DNA of 64,000 bases from JBHJGO01 sp050331715. GTDB taxonomy: Bacteria > Cyanobacteriota > Cyanobacteriia > Cyanobacteriales > Microcoleaceae. The translations under genes were made by a program, and so were the position numbers. The DNA lies in contig JBHJGO010000015.1 in assembly GCA_050331715.1 (NCBI GenBank), positions 62,001 to 126,000 on the forward strand. Reading direction: 5' to 3'. Under the pieces are notes generated by a model that ran no database searches, was not told the DNA's origin, and worked only from the letters and a program-made list of their open reading frames with translations. The first letter of the stretch is position 1. Each line of letters opens with the position of its first letter. Positions 8,171 through 16,529 of the stretch are shown piece by piece.

Positions 8171-8208
8171 TGGGTAAAGGTGCGTTACGCTTCGCTAACA
8201 CATCCTAC
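8171..8208 (+). repeat. Dispersed GTGCGTTACGC repeat in the nifB-nifS gap
   Basis: GTGCGTTACGCTTCGCTAAC, a common cyanobacterial intergenic repeat, begins 2 bases after the nifB stop. Related copies (other strand) are at 21110-21148, 21175-21212 and 30967-31008. The rest of the 226-base gap holds no ferredoxin gene, although fdxN usually sits here. GGGGAGG near 8387 is the nifS ribosome site. Confidence 0.65.
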
Positions 8209-8395
8209 TGCTTCAAAGCTCCTAATGTTTGATGGCACGACGTGTAGGGATAGGGATTACTGACATCTCAAAATCTCTCTTAAAGTCCAATCGTAATTCC
8301 TCTCCCTACACTTTCCTGAACATTCTTGAGTCCACTTTTAACCTGAGTCAACCCTGCAATTTTTACCTGAATTATTCATTACCTGGGGAGGCAAA

Positions 8396-9598
8396 ATGAA
8401 CCACAGTATTTATCTTGATAACAACGCCACAACTCGAATTGATGAAGTAGTTATTGAGGCAATGTTACCCTATCTCACGACCTACTACGGTAACCCATCC
8501 AGTATGCATACTTTTGGCGGACAAGTCGGTCGAGCTGTCCGGACGGCTAGAGAACAAGTTGCTAGCCTACTGAATGCAGAATCTTCAGAAATTGTTTTCA
8601 CCAGTTGTGGAACTGAAGGAGACAACGCTGCGATTCGAGCTGCCCTCTCCGCTCAGCCCCAAAAACGGCACATCATTACCACCCAGGTTGAACATCCAGC
8701 GGTTCTGAATCTGTTCAAGCGCCTGGAAAAAGAGGGATACACTGCCACCTATCTTTCTGTTAATCAAAAGGGTCAACTTGATCTAGATGAATTGGAAGCC
8801 TCTCTCACTGGCAATACTGCCCTGGTTTCCGTCATGTACGCCAACAATGAAACAGGGGTGATTTTCCCCATCGAACAAATTGGCCAGATAGTGAAAGAGT
8901 ACGGTGCCATCTTCCACGTTGATGCTGTACAGGCCGTGGGTAAAATTCCCCTAGACATGAAAACTAGCACCATTGACCTACTTGCCCTTTCCGGCCACAA
9001 AATTCACGCTCCCAAGGGGGTTGGTGCCCTCTATGTTCGTAAAGGCGTTCGTTTCCGTCCGCTTCTGATTGGTGGCCACCAGGAACGGGGTCGTCGAGGA
9101 GGCACAGAGAACGTTCCTGGCCTCGTTGCCCTGGGCAAAGCCGCAGAACTGGCTCAGGAACATCTGGCGGGTGTTGAGCAGGAGCAAAAATTACGGGATT
9201 ACCTGGAAAAAAGTATTCTAGAAATCATTCCAAATACCGTTGTCAACGGTGATCCGATTAATCGTCTGCCCAATACGACAAACATCGGCTTCAAATACAT
9301 CGAAGGTGAAGCAATTCTACTCTCCTTGAATCAGTTTGGTATCTGCGCCTCCTCCGGTTCCGCCTGCACTTCGGGCTCCTTAGAACCTTCCCACGTGTTG
9401 CGAGCCTTGGGACTCCCCTACAGCGTATTGCACGGTTCCATCCGTTTCAGCCTCTCTCGATATACCACTCAAGCTGAAATTGACCGGGTTCTAGAGGTTC
9501 TCCCTGGAGTAATTGATCGACTCCGTGCCCTCTCACCCTTCAATAGTGATGATTCAGAGTGGTTGCAGGAGCAAGAAAAGGCTTTGGCGGCGGTTTAG
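8396..9598 (+). CDS. nifS: Cysteine desulfurase NifS
   Basis: A PLP enzyme that releases sulfur from cysteine onto NifU for nitrogenase Fe-S clusters. 400 residues, full length. The N-terminus is IYLDNNATTR. PLP lysine K202 is in LALSGHKIHAPKG, and the persulfide cysteine C324 is in CASSGSACTSGSLEPSHVL, the NifS-type (group I) active loop. A strong ribosome site (GGGGAGG) precedes the ATG. It sits between nifB and nifU; the NifS-NifU pair works together. Confidence 0.95.
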   Translation: MNHSIYLDNNATTRIDEVVIEAMLPYLTTYYGNPSSMHTFGGQVGRAVRTAREQVASLLNAESSEIVFTSCGTEGDNAAIRAALSAQPQKRHIITTQVEHPAVLNLFKRLEKEGYTATYLSVNQKGQLDLDELEASLTGNTALVSVMYANNETGVIFPIEQIGQIVKEYGAIFHVDAVQAVGKIPLDMKTSTIDLLALSGHKIHAPKGVGALYVRKGVRFRPLLIGGHQERGRRGGTENVPGLVALGKAAELAQEHLAGVEQEQKLRDYLEKSILEIIPNTVVNGDPINRLPNTTNIGFKYIEGEAILLSLNQFGICASSGSACTSGSLEPSHVLRALGLPYSVLHGSIRFSLSRYTTQAEIDRVLEVLPGVIDRLRALSPFNSDDSEWLQEQEKALAAV

Positions 9599-9640
9599 TT
9601 ATTGGTCATTGGTCATTAGTCAAGAACACGAGTGACAGAG
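9597..9640. repeat. Short tandem heptamer (STRR) array, nifS-nifU gap
   Basis: Units of TTATTGGTCATTGGTCATTAG with a 7-base period start on the last bases of nifS. Such degenerate ATTGGTC/ATTAGTC arrays are typical of filamentous cyanobacteria and recur in many gaps of this cluster. Confidence 0.8.
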
Positions 9641-9680
9641 AACGGGTAAGGGATAGCAAACTTAATGAAGGATAAGAAAA

Positions 9681-10586
9681 ATGTGGGACTACACTGACAA
9701 GGTAATGGAGCATTTCCAGAACCCCCAAAATCAAGGCACGATTGCTGAACAGGAAGAAGGAGCGAAGGTTGTAACTGGGGAAGTTGGCAGCATTGCCTGT
9801 GGAGATGCTCTCCGCCTACATCTTAAGATTGACGAAGAGACTCAAACGATTACAGATGCAAAGTTTCAGACTTTTGGTTGTGCCAGTGCGATCGCATCTT
9901 CTTCCGCTCTCACTCAATTGCTTAAGGGCAGAAAGGTTGATGATGCGATGAATCTCACCAATCGTCAGATCGCTGACTATTTGGGGGGTCTGCCAGAGGA
10001 AAAGATGCACTGTTCTGTCATGGGGCAGGAAGCACTGGAAGCAGCGATTTACAGCTATAAGGGAATTCCTCTAGAAACCCATGAGGACGATGAAGGAGCA
10101 TTGCTGTGTAGCTGCTTTGGGGTGACAGAAAACCGGATTCGGCGAATCATCATCGAGAATCAATTGACCACAGCGGAAGAAGTCACCAACTACGTCAAAG
10201 CCGGAGGTGGGTGCGGCTCTTGTCTAGCTGACATTGATGACATCATCTTTGACATTGAAGCGGCACGAGCCAACGGTGAAGTAACGGCTGCTCCAGCAAC
10301 AGCAGCATCTGTTCCAACTGAGCCTGCTTCAGCCAATGCAGTTAAGCCCTTAACAAACATTCAAAAAATCACCAAAATTCAGCAGGTTCTCGAAGAACAA
10401 ATCAGACCCGTTCTAGCGGAAGACGGAGGTGACGTGGAACTATTCGATGTGGATGGTGACGTGGTCAAAGTCGTTCTCAAGGGTTCTTGTAGTGGATGCG
10501 AAAGCAGCACTGAGACTCTCAAGTTTGCTATTGAAGCAACGTTGAAGGGCACAGTTCTACCCACGCTAGTTGTGCAGTCAGTTTAG
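9681..10586 (+). CDS. nifU: Fe-S scaffold protein NifU
   Basis: The scaffold on which Fe-S clusters for nitrogenase are assembled. 301 residues in the classic three-domain layout. The IscU-like domain has C40, C67 and C111. The central permanent 2Fe-2S domain has C143, C145, C178 and C181. The C-terminal Nfu domain has CSGCESS near residue 272. An Ala/Pro/Thr-rich linker (~200-230) joins the last two. GAAGGA lies ahead of the ATG. It follows nifS, its sulfur donor. Confidence 0.95.
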   Translation: MWDYTDKVMEHFQNPQNQGTIAEQEEGAKVVTGEVGSIACGDALRLHLKIDEETQTITDAKFQTFGCASAIASSSALTQLLKGRKVDDAMNLTNRQIADYLGGLPEEKMHCSVMGQEALEAAIYSYKGIPLETHEDDEGALLCSCFGVTENRIRRIIIENQLTTAEEVTNYVKAGGGCGSCLADIDDIIFDIEAARANGEVTAAPATAASVPTEPASANAVKPLTNIQKITKIQQVLEEQIRPVLAEDGGDVELFDVDGDVVKVVLKGSCSGCESSTETLKFAIEATLKGTVLPTLVVQSV

Positions 10587-10997
10587 TTATTGGTTATTGG
10601 TTAGGTTGGTCTTACGAATGACTAAGGACAAATGACGAAGGACAAATAAAGAAAGGAGAAATTATGAAACAGTTCATGCAAAAAAAAGGAGAGCGATCGC
10701 CTCCCTAAGTGTCGCTTTCTAACCTGCCAGATTTTAGAGTTCCGAACAGTACTTGAGACAATTCGCAGAGGACGAAATTCCTTTATCGTCATTGGTTGTT
10801 GGTTATTAGTCATTAGTTGTTAGTCACTGGTCATTGGTTGGATCAATCTCATAGACAGCGAATGATGAGGGATAAATGACGAAGGATGAATGACGAAGGA
10901 CAAGTGACAAATGACCGTCTCATCTCACGTTCAATTTCTTTCTTAAATCTGCATTTCAATCAACACTCCAACCTATTCTTTAAAGCGAGAAAGTACC
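10587..10997. other. nifU-nifH gap: STRR arrays, tiny ORF and HIP1 hairpin
   Basis: STRR heptamer arrays occupy about 10587-10650 and 10785-10915. Between them a 14-codon frame (10664-10708) with a strong GAAAGGAG site ends in a near-palindrome centred on GCGATCGC (GGAGAGCGATCGCCTCC). The segment just before nifH (10916-10997) is AT-rich and probably holds the nifH promoter or processing site; I cannot pick boxes with confidence. Confidence 0.55.
10664..10708 (+). CDS. Possible 14-residue leader peptide upstream of nifH
   Basis: ATG at 10664, 6 bases after GAAAGGAG, encodes MKQFMQKKGERSPP and stops at 10708. Its last codons lie in a HIP1-centred inverted repeat. The ribosome site is better than that of nifH itself. 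It resembles no protein I know. It may be a leader peptide, the stub of a decayed gene, or chance. Confidence 0.25.
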   Translation: MKQFMQKKGERSPP

Positions 10998-11897
10998 ATG
11001 CGACAAATTGCATTTTACGGTAAAGGCGGTATCGGTAAGTCCACAACTTCTCAGAATACTATCGCGGCGTTGTCAGAAACGATGCGAGTCATGATCGTAG
11101 GTTGTGACCCCAAAGCTGACTCTACCCGCTTGATGCTGCACTCCAAAGCTCAGACTACAATTCTAAGCTTAGCTGCTGAACGAGGCGCTGGTGAAGACCT
11201 GGAAATCGAAGAGGTTCTACTGACTGGCTACAACAACGTTCGTTGCGTAGAGTCTGGTGGCCCTGAGCCTGGAGTTGGTTGTGCAGGTCGTGGTATCATC
11301 ACCGCCATCAACTTCCTGGATGAGGTAGGTGCTTACGAAGATCTTGATCTAGTTTCCTACGATGTTTTGGGTGACGTTGTTTGTGGCGGTTTTGCAATGC
11401 CGATTCGGGAAGGCAAAGCCCAGGAAATCTACATCGTGACCTCGGGTGAAATGATGGCAATGTATGCGGCCAACAACATTGCACGAGGTATTCTCAAGTA
11501 TGCTCACTCCGGTGGTGTTCGTCTAGGCGGCTTAATCTGCAACAGCCGTAAAGTTGACCGTGAAGTTGAGCTGATTGAAGAGCTGGCCAGCCGTCTTGGC
11601 ACTCAAATGATTCACTTTGTTCCTCGTGACAATGTAGTTCAGCGGGCTGAGCTGCGTCGTATGACTGTAATTGAGTATGAGCCAGATCATCCTCAAGCCA
11701 AGGAATATCGTGCTCTGGCTCGCAAGATCGAGCACAACAAGAATCTGGTTATTCCAACTCCAATCACTATGGATGAACTAGAGGAACTCTTAGTTGACTT
11801 TGGCATGATGGACAGCGATGAAGAGTACATGAAAGCGGTTGCGGCTGACAAGGCTCGCAAGGCAGCCGAAGAGGCTCAAGCAACTGTCAACGCCTAA
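10998..11897 (+). CDS. nifH: Nitrogenase iron protein NifH (dinitrogenase reductase)
   Basis: A homodimeric ATP-driven electron donor to NifDK, also needed for FeMo-co maturation. 299 residues. The P-loop GKGGIGKS is at 8-15, and the bridging 4Fe-4S cluster ligands are C95 (GVGCAGRG) and C129 (GDVVCGGFAMPIR). R98 in the CAGRG loop is the residue ADP-ribosylated in bacteria with DraT. The C-terminal ~25 residues (KAVAADKARKAAEEAQ) form a charged helix. Single uninterrupted copy followed by nifD. Confidence 0.98.
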   Translation: MRQIAFYGKGGIGKSTTSQNTIAALSETMRVMIVGCDPKADSTRLMLHSKAQTTILSLAAERGAGEDLEIEEVLLTGYNNVRCVESGGPEPGVGCAGRGIITAINFLDEVGAYEDLDLVSYDVLGDVVCGGFAMPIREGKAQEIYIVTSGEMMAMYAANNIARGILKYAHSGGVRLGGLICNSRKVDREVELIEELASRLGTQMIHFVPRDNVVQRAELRRMTVIEYEPDHPQAKEYRALARKIEHNKNLVIPTPITMDELEELLVDFGMMDSDEEYMKAVAADKARKAAEEAQATVNA

Positions 11898-12098
11898 TTG
11901 ATTGATGCGTAGGTTAGTGTTGAAGATTGGGAAATTCAACAATCTCTAGAGTTAAGGTTGTTTGATAGAGTCACTTCTTCTATTCAGCAATACAAAATAT
12001 GATTACTGTTGGGCTTCCTATCGTCATCTAACCTGCGACTCAACCCATTGCGAGAACTAATCACTAATAACGAATCATATCCATTGAGAGGGAATATC

Positions 12099-13556
12099 AT
12101 GGCAACTGTTGAAGAGAGAAAACAGCTCATTCAAGAAGTACTTGAAGTCTATCCTGAGAAAGCCAAGAAAAAGCGGAAGAAGCATCTCAATGTGTTTGAG
12201 GAGGGTCAGTCTGACTGCGGTGTAAAGTCCAATGTTAAATCCGTTCCTGGGGTAATGACCACAAGAGGTTGTGCCTACGCTGGAGCAAAAGGGGTAGTTT
12301 GGGGCCCTGTGAAGGATATGATCCACGTGAGCCACGGCCCTGTTGGTTGCGGTTACTACTCCTGGTCAGGCCGTCGGAACTACTACATCGGAACCACTGG
12401 AATTGATACCTTTGGTACCATGCAGTTCACCTCTGATTTCCAAGAGCGAGACATCGTATTTGGTGGGGATAAGAAACTGGCCAAGCTGATCGATGAAATG
12501 GAAGTCCTCTTCCCGCTCAGCCAAGGAACCACCATTGAATCTGAGTGCCCCATTGGTTTGATTGGAGATGACATCGAAGCTGTCGCTCGGAAGAAAGCCA
12601 AGGAAACTGAAAAGCCCGTTGTTCCAGTTCGTTGCGAAGGCTTCCGAGGTGTATCTCAGTCCCTAGGGCACCACATTGCGAATGACACTGTTCGGGATTG
12701 GGTCTTCCCGAAAGCAGATGAGTATCGTAAAGCCCCTGAAGGATTCGAGCCTGGCCCCTACGATGTCAACATCATTGGAGACTACAACATTGGTGGTGAT
12801 GCCTGGCCGAGCCGGATGCTGCTAGAAGAAATGGGTCTGCGGGTAATTTCTCAGTTCTCTGGAGATGGCTCCTTCAATGAAGTGGTTATGGCTCCTCTGG
12901 CGAAGATGAACCTGATTCACTGCTATCGGTCGATGAACTACATCTGCCGTCACATGGAAGAGAAGTATGGTATTCCATGGTTAGAGTACAACTTCTTCGG
13001 CCCCACTCAAATTGCTGAGTCCCTCCGGAAGATTGCTGCTCAGTTTGATGAAACTATTCAAGCCAAAGCTGAGGAAGTCATTGCTAAGTACCAGCCTCTA
13101 GTGGATGAAGTTCTAGAGAAATTTATTCCTCGATTGGGTGGTAAGGAAGTCATGATGATGGTCGGTGGTCTACGACCTCGTCACGTGATTCCAGCTTTCC
13201 AAGACTTGGGAATGAAGGTGACTGGAACAGGTTATGAGTTCGGTCATGGAGATGACTACAAGCGCACAACTCACTACACTGATGATGCCACCGTTATCTA
13301 CGATGACGTTAGCGGCTATGAATTTGAAGAGTTGGCGAAGCAGATGAAGCCTGACCTGGTTGCGTCTGGAATTAAAGAGAAGTATGTTTTCCAGAAAATG
13401 GGTCTGCCTTTCCGTCAAATGCACTCCTGGGATTATTCCGGCCCCTATCACGGCTACCACGGTTTTGCGGTATTTGCCCGTGATATGGACATGGCAATTA
13501 ACAACCCAACCTGGGGATTGGTCAATGCACCTTGGGAAACAGAGGAAGAGGAATAA
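12099..13556 (+). CDS. nifD: Nitrogenase MoFe protein alpha chain NifD
   Basis: The subunit that holds FeMo-cofactor. The upstream open frame to 12009 is ignored: MATVEERKQL at 12099 follows GAGAGGG and gives 485 residues. P-cluster ligands C58 (RGCAYAG), C84 (GPVGCG) and C150 (ESECPIG) are present. FeMo-co ligands C275 (HCYRSMNY) and H442 (MHSWDYSGP) fall on the same numbers as in Azotobacter. The gene is continuous, with none of the excision element that splits nifD in many heterocyst formers. Confidence 0.98.
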   Translation: MATVEERKQLIQEVLEVYPEKAKKKRKKHLNVFEEGQSDCGVKSNVKSVPGVMTTRGCAYAGAKGVVWGPVKDMIHVSHGPVGCGYYSWSGRRNYYIGTTGIDTFGTMQFTSDFQERDIVFGGDKKLAKLIDEMEVLFPLSQGTTIESECPIGLIGDDIEAVARKKAKETEKPVVPVRCEGFRGVSQSLGHHIANDTVRDWVFPKADEYRKAPEGFEPGPYDVNIIGDYNIGGDAWPSRMLLEEMGLRVISQFSGDGSFNEVVMAPLAKMNLIHCYRSMNYICRHMEEKYGIPWLEYNFFGPTQIAESLRKIAAQFDETIQAKAEEVIAKYQPLVDEVLEKFIPRLGGKEVMMMVGGLRPRHVIPAFQDLGMKVTGTGYEFGHGDDYKRTTHYTDDATVIYDDVSGYEFEELAKQMKPDLVASGIKEKYVFQKMGLPFRQMHSWDYSGPYHGYHGFAVFARDMDMAINNPTWGLVNAPWETEEEE

Positions 13557-13715
13557 TTCTGGTTATTGGTCATTGGTTATTGGTCATTGGTTATTGACAG
13601 TCTATCGACAATAACTCAGATATCAAGCTAATGACAAGTTACAAAGGACAAGTGACTAGTGACAAGTGACTAATGACTAATAACATCCCCTAAACTTATG
13701 CTCTACAACTTACCC
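13557..13715. repeat. STRR array between nifD and nifK
   Basis: GGTTATTGGTCATTGGTTATTGG-type heptamers run to about 13605, then the complement-type GACAAGTGACTAGTGAC units to about 13682. The two halves are roughly inverted to each other and could pair in RNA. A good nifK ribosome site (AAAAGGAGAAA) follows at 13719. Confidence 0.8.
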
Positions 13716-13733
13716 TTTTAAAAGGAGAAAATC

Positions 13734-15332
13734 ATGACTCAAGACAACACCCCAAATCCTGACAACACTCAAGAGACAACAACTCCTCAAAACCCCAAAA
13801 CAGCTAATGCTGGTAAGATCCTTGACCACGTTGATCTGTTTCAAACTGGAGAATACCAGGATTTATTCGCAGTCAAGCGGGAGTATGAAGGTGCGCACAG
13901 CGCAGAAGAAGTCGCCCGCGTAGCAGAATGGACAAAGTCCTGGGAATATCGGGAAAAGAACTTTGATCGCAAAGCCCTAACCGTTAACCCGACTAAAGCA
14001 TGCCAGCCGCTTGGTTCTCTCTTTTGTGCCGCAGGTTTTGAAGGAACTCTTCCTTACAGCCATGGATCTCAGGGATGCGTTGCTTACTTCCGAACCCACT
14101 TAACCCGGAACTACAAAGAGCCATTCCAGGCAGTTTCCTCCTCCATGACTGAGGACGCGGCGGTATTTGGTGGCTTGAAGAATATGGTCGATGGCCTGGC
14201 CAACTCCTATGCCCTGTACAAGCCCAAAATGATTGCTCTCTGTACTACTTGTATGGCAGAGGTAATTGGAGATGACCTGGGTTCCTTCATTCAAACTGCG
14301 AAGAACGAGGGTTCCATTCCTCAAGACTTCCCAGTGCCCTATGCTCACACTCCTAGCTTTGTCGGTTCCCATATCACTGGCTACGACAATATGCTGAAGG
14401 GCATCCTGGAATGCTTGACCAAGGACAAGAAGGTCGAAACCACAAATGGGAAGTTCAACTTCAACCTGGGTTTTGATCCTTACGTTGGCAATGCCCGCGA
14501 ATTGAAGCGAATCTTAGATCTGTTCGGAGTAGATTACACCATCCTGTCTGACAACTCTGATGCCTTTGATTCTCCCAACCAGGGCGACTTCAAGATGTAC
14601 AATGGCTTGACTAAGCTAGAGGATGCAGCAGATTCCATCAATGCGGAAGGAACCTTCTTCTTCCAGAAGCACACCACTCCGAAGACTCAAGCCTATATTG
14701 AGAAAGAGTGGGGTCAGAAGACTTACAACGCCCGTCCCTTCGGTATCCGAGGTACTGACGAGTTCTTGATGAAGTTGTCTGCGGTAACAGGTAAGCCAAT
14801 TCCAGAGCAACTGCAAATTGAGCGCGGTCACGCAGTTGATGCCCTGACTGATTCTCAAGCTTGGTTACACGGTAAGAAGATTGCTCTCTATGGAGATCCC
14901 GATCATCTAATCAACTTAATCACTTTCCTATTGGAAGTGGGTGCTGAGCCGGTTCACGTTCTGTTGTCCAACAGCAGTGAAGAGTTTGAAGCAGAGGCCC
15001 GTGAGTTACTCCAGTCCAGCCCCTATGGTCAAGGTGCAACGGTTTGGGGTGGCAAGGATCTATGGCACATGCGTTCCTTGCTGTTCACTGAGCCTGTGGA
15101 TCTGTTGATCGGTAACTCCTATGGTAAATACCTCTGGCGTGATACTCACACTCCACTGGTTCGGATCGGATATCCTATCTTCGACCGTCACCACATGCAC
15201 CGTTACAACACTCTGGGCTACACAGGTGCACTGAATCTACTCAACTGGATTGTTAACACCATCCTAGACGAGCTAGATCGCAGCACCATCATCCCAGCCA
15301 AGACTGACATCTCCTTCGACTTGATTCGTTAA
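13734..15332 (+). CDS. nifK: Nitrogenase MoFe protein beta chain NifK
   Basis: Partner of NifD, supplying half of the P-cluster. 532 residues. P-cluster ligands C90 (KACQPLG), C115 (GSQGCVAYFR) and C173 (CTTCMAEVIGDD) keep the family spacing of 25 and 58. The first ~25 residues are a Thr/Asn/Pro-rich extension (NTPNPDNTQETTTPQN) that makes the protein about 20 residues longer than usual for cyanobacteria. The strong AAAAGGAG site supports this start. Next to nifD, separated by a repeat array. Confidence 0.97.
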   Translation: MTQDNTPNPDNTQETTTPQNPKTANAGKILDHVDLFQTGEYQDLFAVKREYEGAHSAEEVARVAEWTKSWEYREKNFDRKALTVNPTKACQPLGSLFCAAGFEGTLPYSHGSQGCVAYFRTHLTRNYKEPFQAVSSSMTEDAAVFGGLKNMVDGLANSYALYKPKMIALCTTCMAEVIGDDLGSFIQTAKNEGSIPQDFPVPYAHTPSFVGSHITGYDNMLKGILECLTKDKKVETTNGKFNFNLGFDPYVGNARELKRILDLFGVDYTILSDNSDAFDSPNQGDFKMYNGLTKLEDAADSINAEGTFFFQKHTTPKTQAYIEKEWGQKTYNARPFGIRGTDEFLMKLSAVTGKPIPEQLQIERGHAVDALTDSQAWLHGKKIALYGDPDHLINLITFLLEVGAEPVHVLLSNSSEEFEAEARELLQSSPYGQGATVWGGKDLWHMRSLLFTEPVDLLIGNSYGKYLWRDTHTPLVRIGYPIFDRHHMHRYNTLGYTGALNLLNWIVNTILDELDRSTIIPAKTDISFDLIR

Positions 15333-15384
15333 TTGTTAAAAGCGACGGGAGTTAGACATCTGAACAAAACCATACAACCACTAC

Positions 15385-15455
15385 CCGTCGCTTCGTCATT
15401 AGTCATCAGCCAAATCAGTGACCAATGACTAATGACCAATAACCAATAACTAACC
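15385..15455. repeat. STRR array between nifK and nifZ
   Basis: GTCATTAGTCATCAG, then GACCAATGACTAATGACCAA heptamer units run straight into the nifZ ATG, leaving no Shine-Dalgarno for that gene. Confidence 0.75.
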
Positions 15456-15725
15456 ATGGGAAGACTCAGCGACGAAATTGAACTGAACGGCCCCCCTGCC
15501 TTCGACATTAACCAGAAAGTGAGACTCAAGAAATTAATCCGAAATGATGGTACTTTCCCCGGTAAAGAAGTCGGTGAACACCTCGCCAAAAAAGGAGAGA
15601 CGGGCTACATCGTTGGTATTGGAACCTACCTACAAAAAGCCTACATTTACTCCGTCCACTTCCTGGAAACAGGATACACCGTCGGTTGTCTCAAAAAAGA
15701 GCTGGAACTTGCAGAAGAAGTTTAA
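15456..15725 (+). CDS. nifZ: NifZ
   Basis: 89 residues matching NifZ, a helper in maturing the second P-cluster of NifDK. The family core is clear: LNGPPAFDINQKVRLKKLIR, NDGTFPGKEVGE, KKGETGYIVGIGTYLQ, YIYSVHFLETGYTVGC. It starts directly after an STRR array with no ribosome site, so translation may depend on coupling or be weak. It is placed after nifK rather than beside nifT and nifV as in Anabaena. Confidence 0.92.
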   Translation: MGRLSDEIELNGPPAFDINQKVRLKKLIRNDGTFPGKEVGEHLAKKGETGYIVGIGTYLQKAYIYSVHFLETGYTVGCLKKELELAEEV

Positions 15726-15737
15726 AGGAGATGTCCA

Positions 15738-16070
15738 ATGGCAACCATCACCCACACCCACGAACACAAACATGACCACGAAAATTTCGAACCACCTCGC
15801 AGGCAGCACCCTAAGTTTGATATTTTCGCTCCACTGCGTCAATGGGTTGATGGATTTGAAATCAAACAATCCAAACCCGCCCACACAATTTGTACCTTGA
15901 TTCCCTGCACTTGTCCTTTTGAAAGGAACGTCAATTTTTTCGGAAGACTCCTATTCCATGTTCCTCCCCTCTGTAAGCTTAACCCTCTCTATGAAGAGCT
16001 TGTTAGCCTTCGGTTTCGGGCACTCACCTATCTTGCAGACAATGGCGAAGATATTTCCAAGTATTGTTAG
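15738..16070 (+). CDS. Mo-dependent nitrogenase C-terminal family protein
   Basis: 110 residues of the family annotated as Mo-dependent nitrogenase, C-terminal: FAPLRQWVDGFEI, LIPCTCPFERN, FHVPPLCKLNPLYEELVSLR and ALTYLADNGEDISKYC. It is a cyanobacterial family of unknown biochemistry, despite its name. The N-terminus carries a His-rich stretch (HTHEHKHDH) that may bind metal. AAAGGAG overlaps the nifZ stop, and the 12-base gap points to coupled translation with nifZ. Confidence 0.85.
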   Translation: MATITHTHEHKHDHENFEPPRRQHPKFDIFAPLRQWVDGFEIKQSKPAHTICTLIPCTCPFERNVNFFGRLLFHVPPLCKLNPLYEELVSLRFRALTYLADNGEDISKYC

Positions 16071-16529
16071 TTTATCATTGGTCATTGGTCACTGATAAGA
16101 ACGGACAACTAATGACTAATAACAAGTGACTAATAACTAACTCCTTCCAATTGAATTGAGATAAGCATTTAATTTTGGAGGCAAGTTATCAATGATGGGT
16201 TTGAGCTTTGTGAGATTGTGTTGTGTCAGTAAACCACGAGAGAACGATCCTCTTGTTATTTTGACAAATCGTTTATTGTCCTGATAGCTTCCCCGACCCG
16301 TTCCCTCAGCAATATTTGCTCCGATACTATCCCCCGAACGAACAAGTTACTTCCCAACAGTATCGCGCGAAAAAGCATCCCACTCCCGAATAATCTTCCA
16401 AATCTCATCCGCCAACTCATCCGCCAACCGATAAACCTCCAAATCCTGAAACCGCACACCAGAACCCCCAAAAACCACAAACCCAACTCTACAAACAACC
16501 AATAACAAATGACAAAGGACAAATAAAAA
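16071..16529. other. Gap before nifE: STRR arrays and a decayed gene
   Basis: STRR heptamers lie at about 16071-16136 and 16490-16525. The middle is a decayed four-helix-bundle gene on the minus strand (listed separately). An AAAGGA unit from the second array lies 10 bases before the nifE ATG and may serve as its ribosome site. Confidence 0.7.
16137..16457 (-). pseudogene. Decayed four-helix-bundle (23S rRNA intervening-sequence type) protein
   Basis: On the minus strand one frame reads VRFQDLEVYRLADELADE then DAFSRDTVGK and stops. Directly after, in another frame, comes LVRSGDSIGANIAEGTGRGS, YQDNKRFVKITRGS and, after an apparent internal loss, LLTQHNLTKLKPIIDNLPPK and LNAYLNSIG before TAG at 16137. 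This is the order of the four-helix-bundle (IVP, S23) family, broken by a frameshift and an internal deletion and lacking a start. It lies antisense between two nif genes and is flanked by STRR arrays. The broken start and extent are estimates. Confidence 0.75.

Noticed and set aside
12009..12098. 30-codon extension ahead of nifD
   Set aside because: MATVEER at 12099 has a ribosome site and gives ligand positions identical to Azotobacter NifD.
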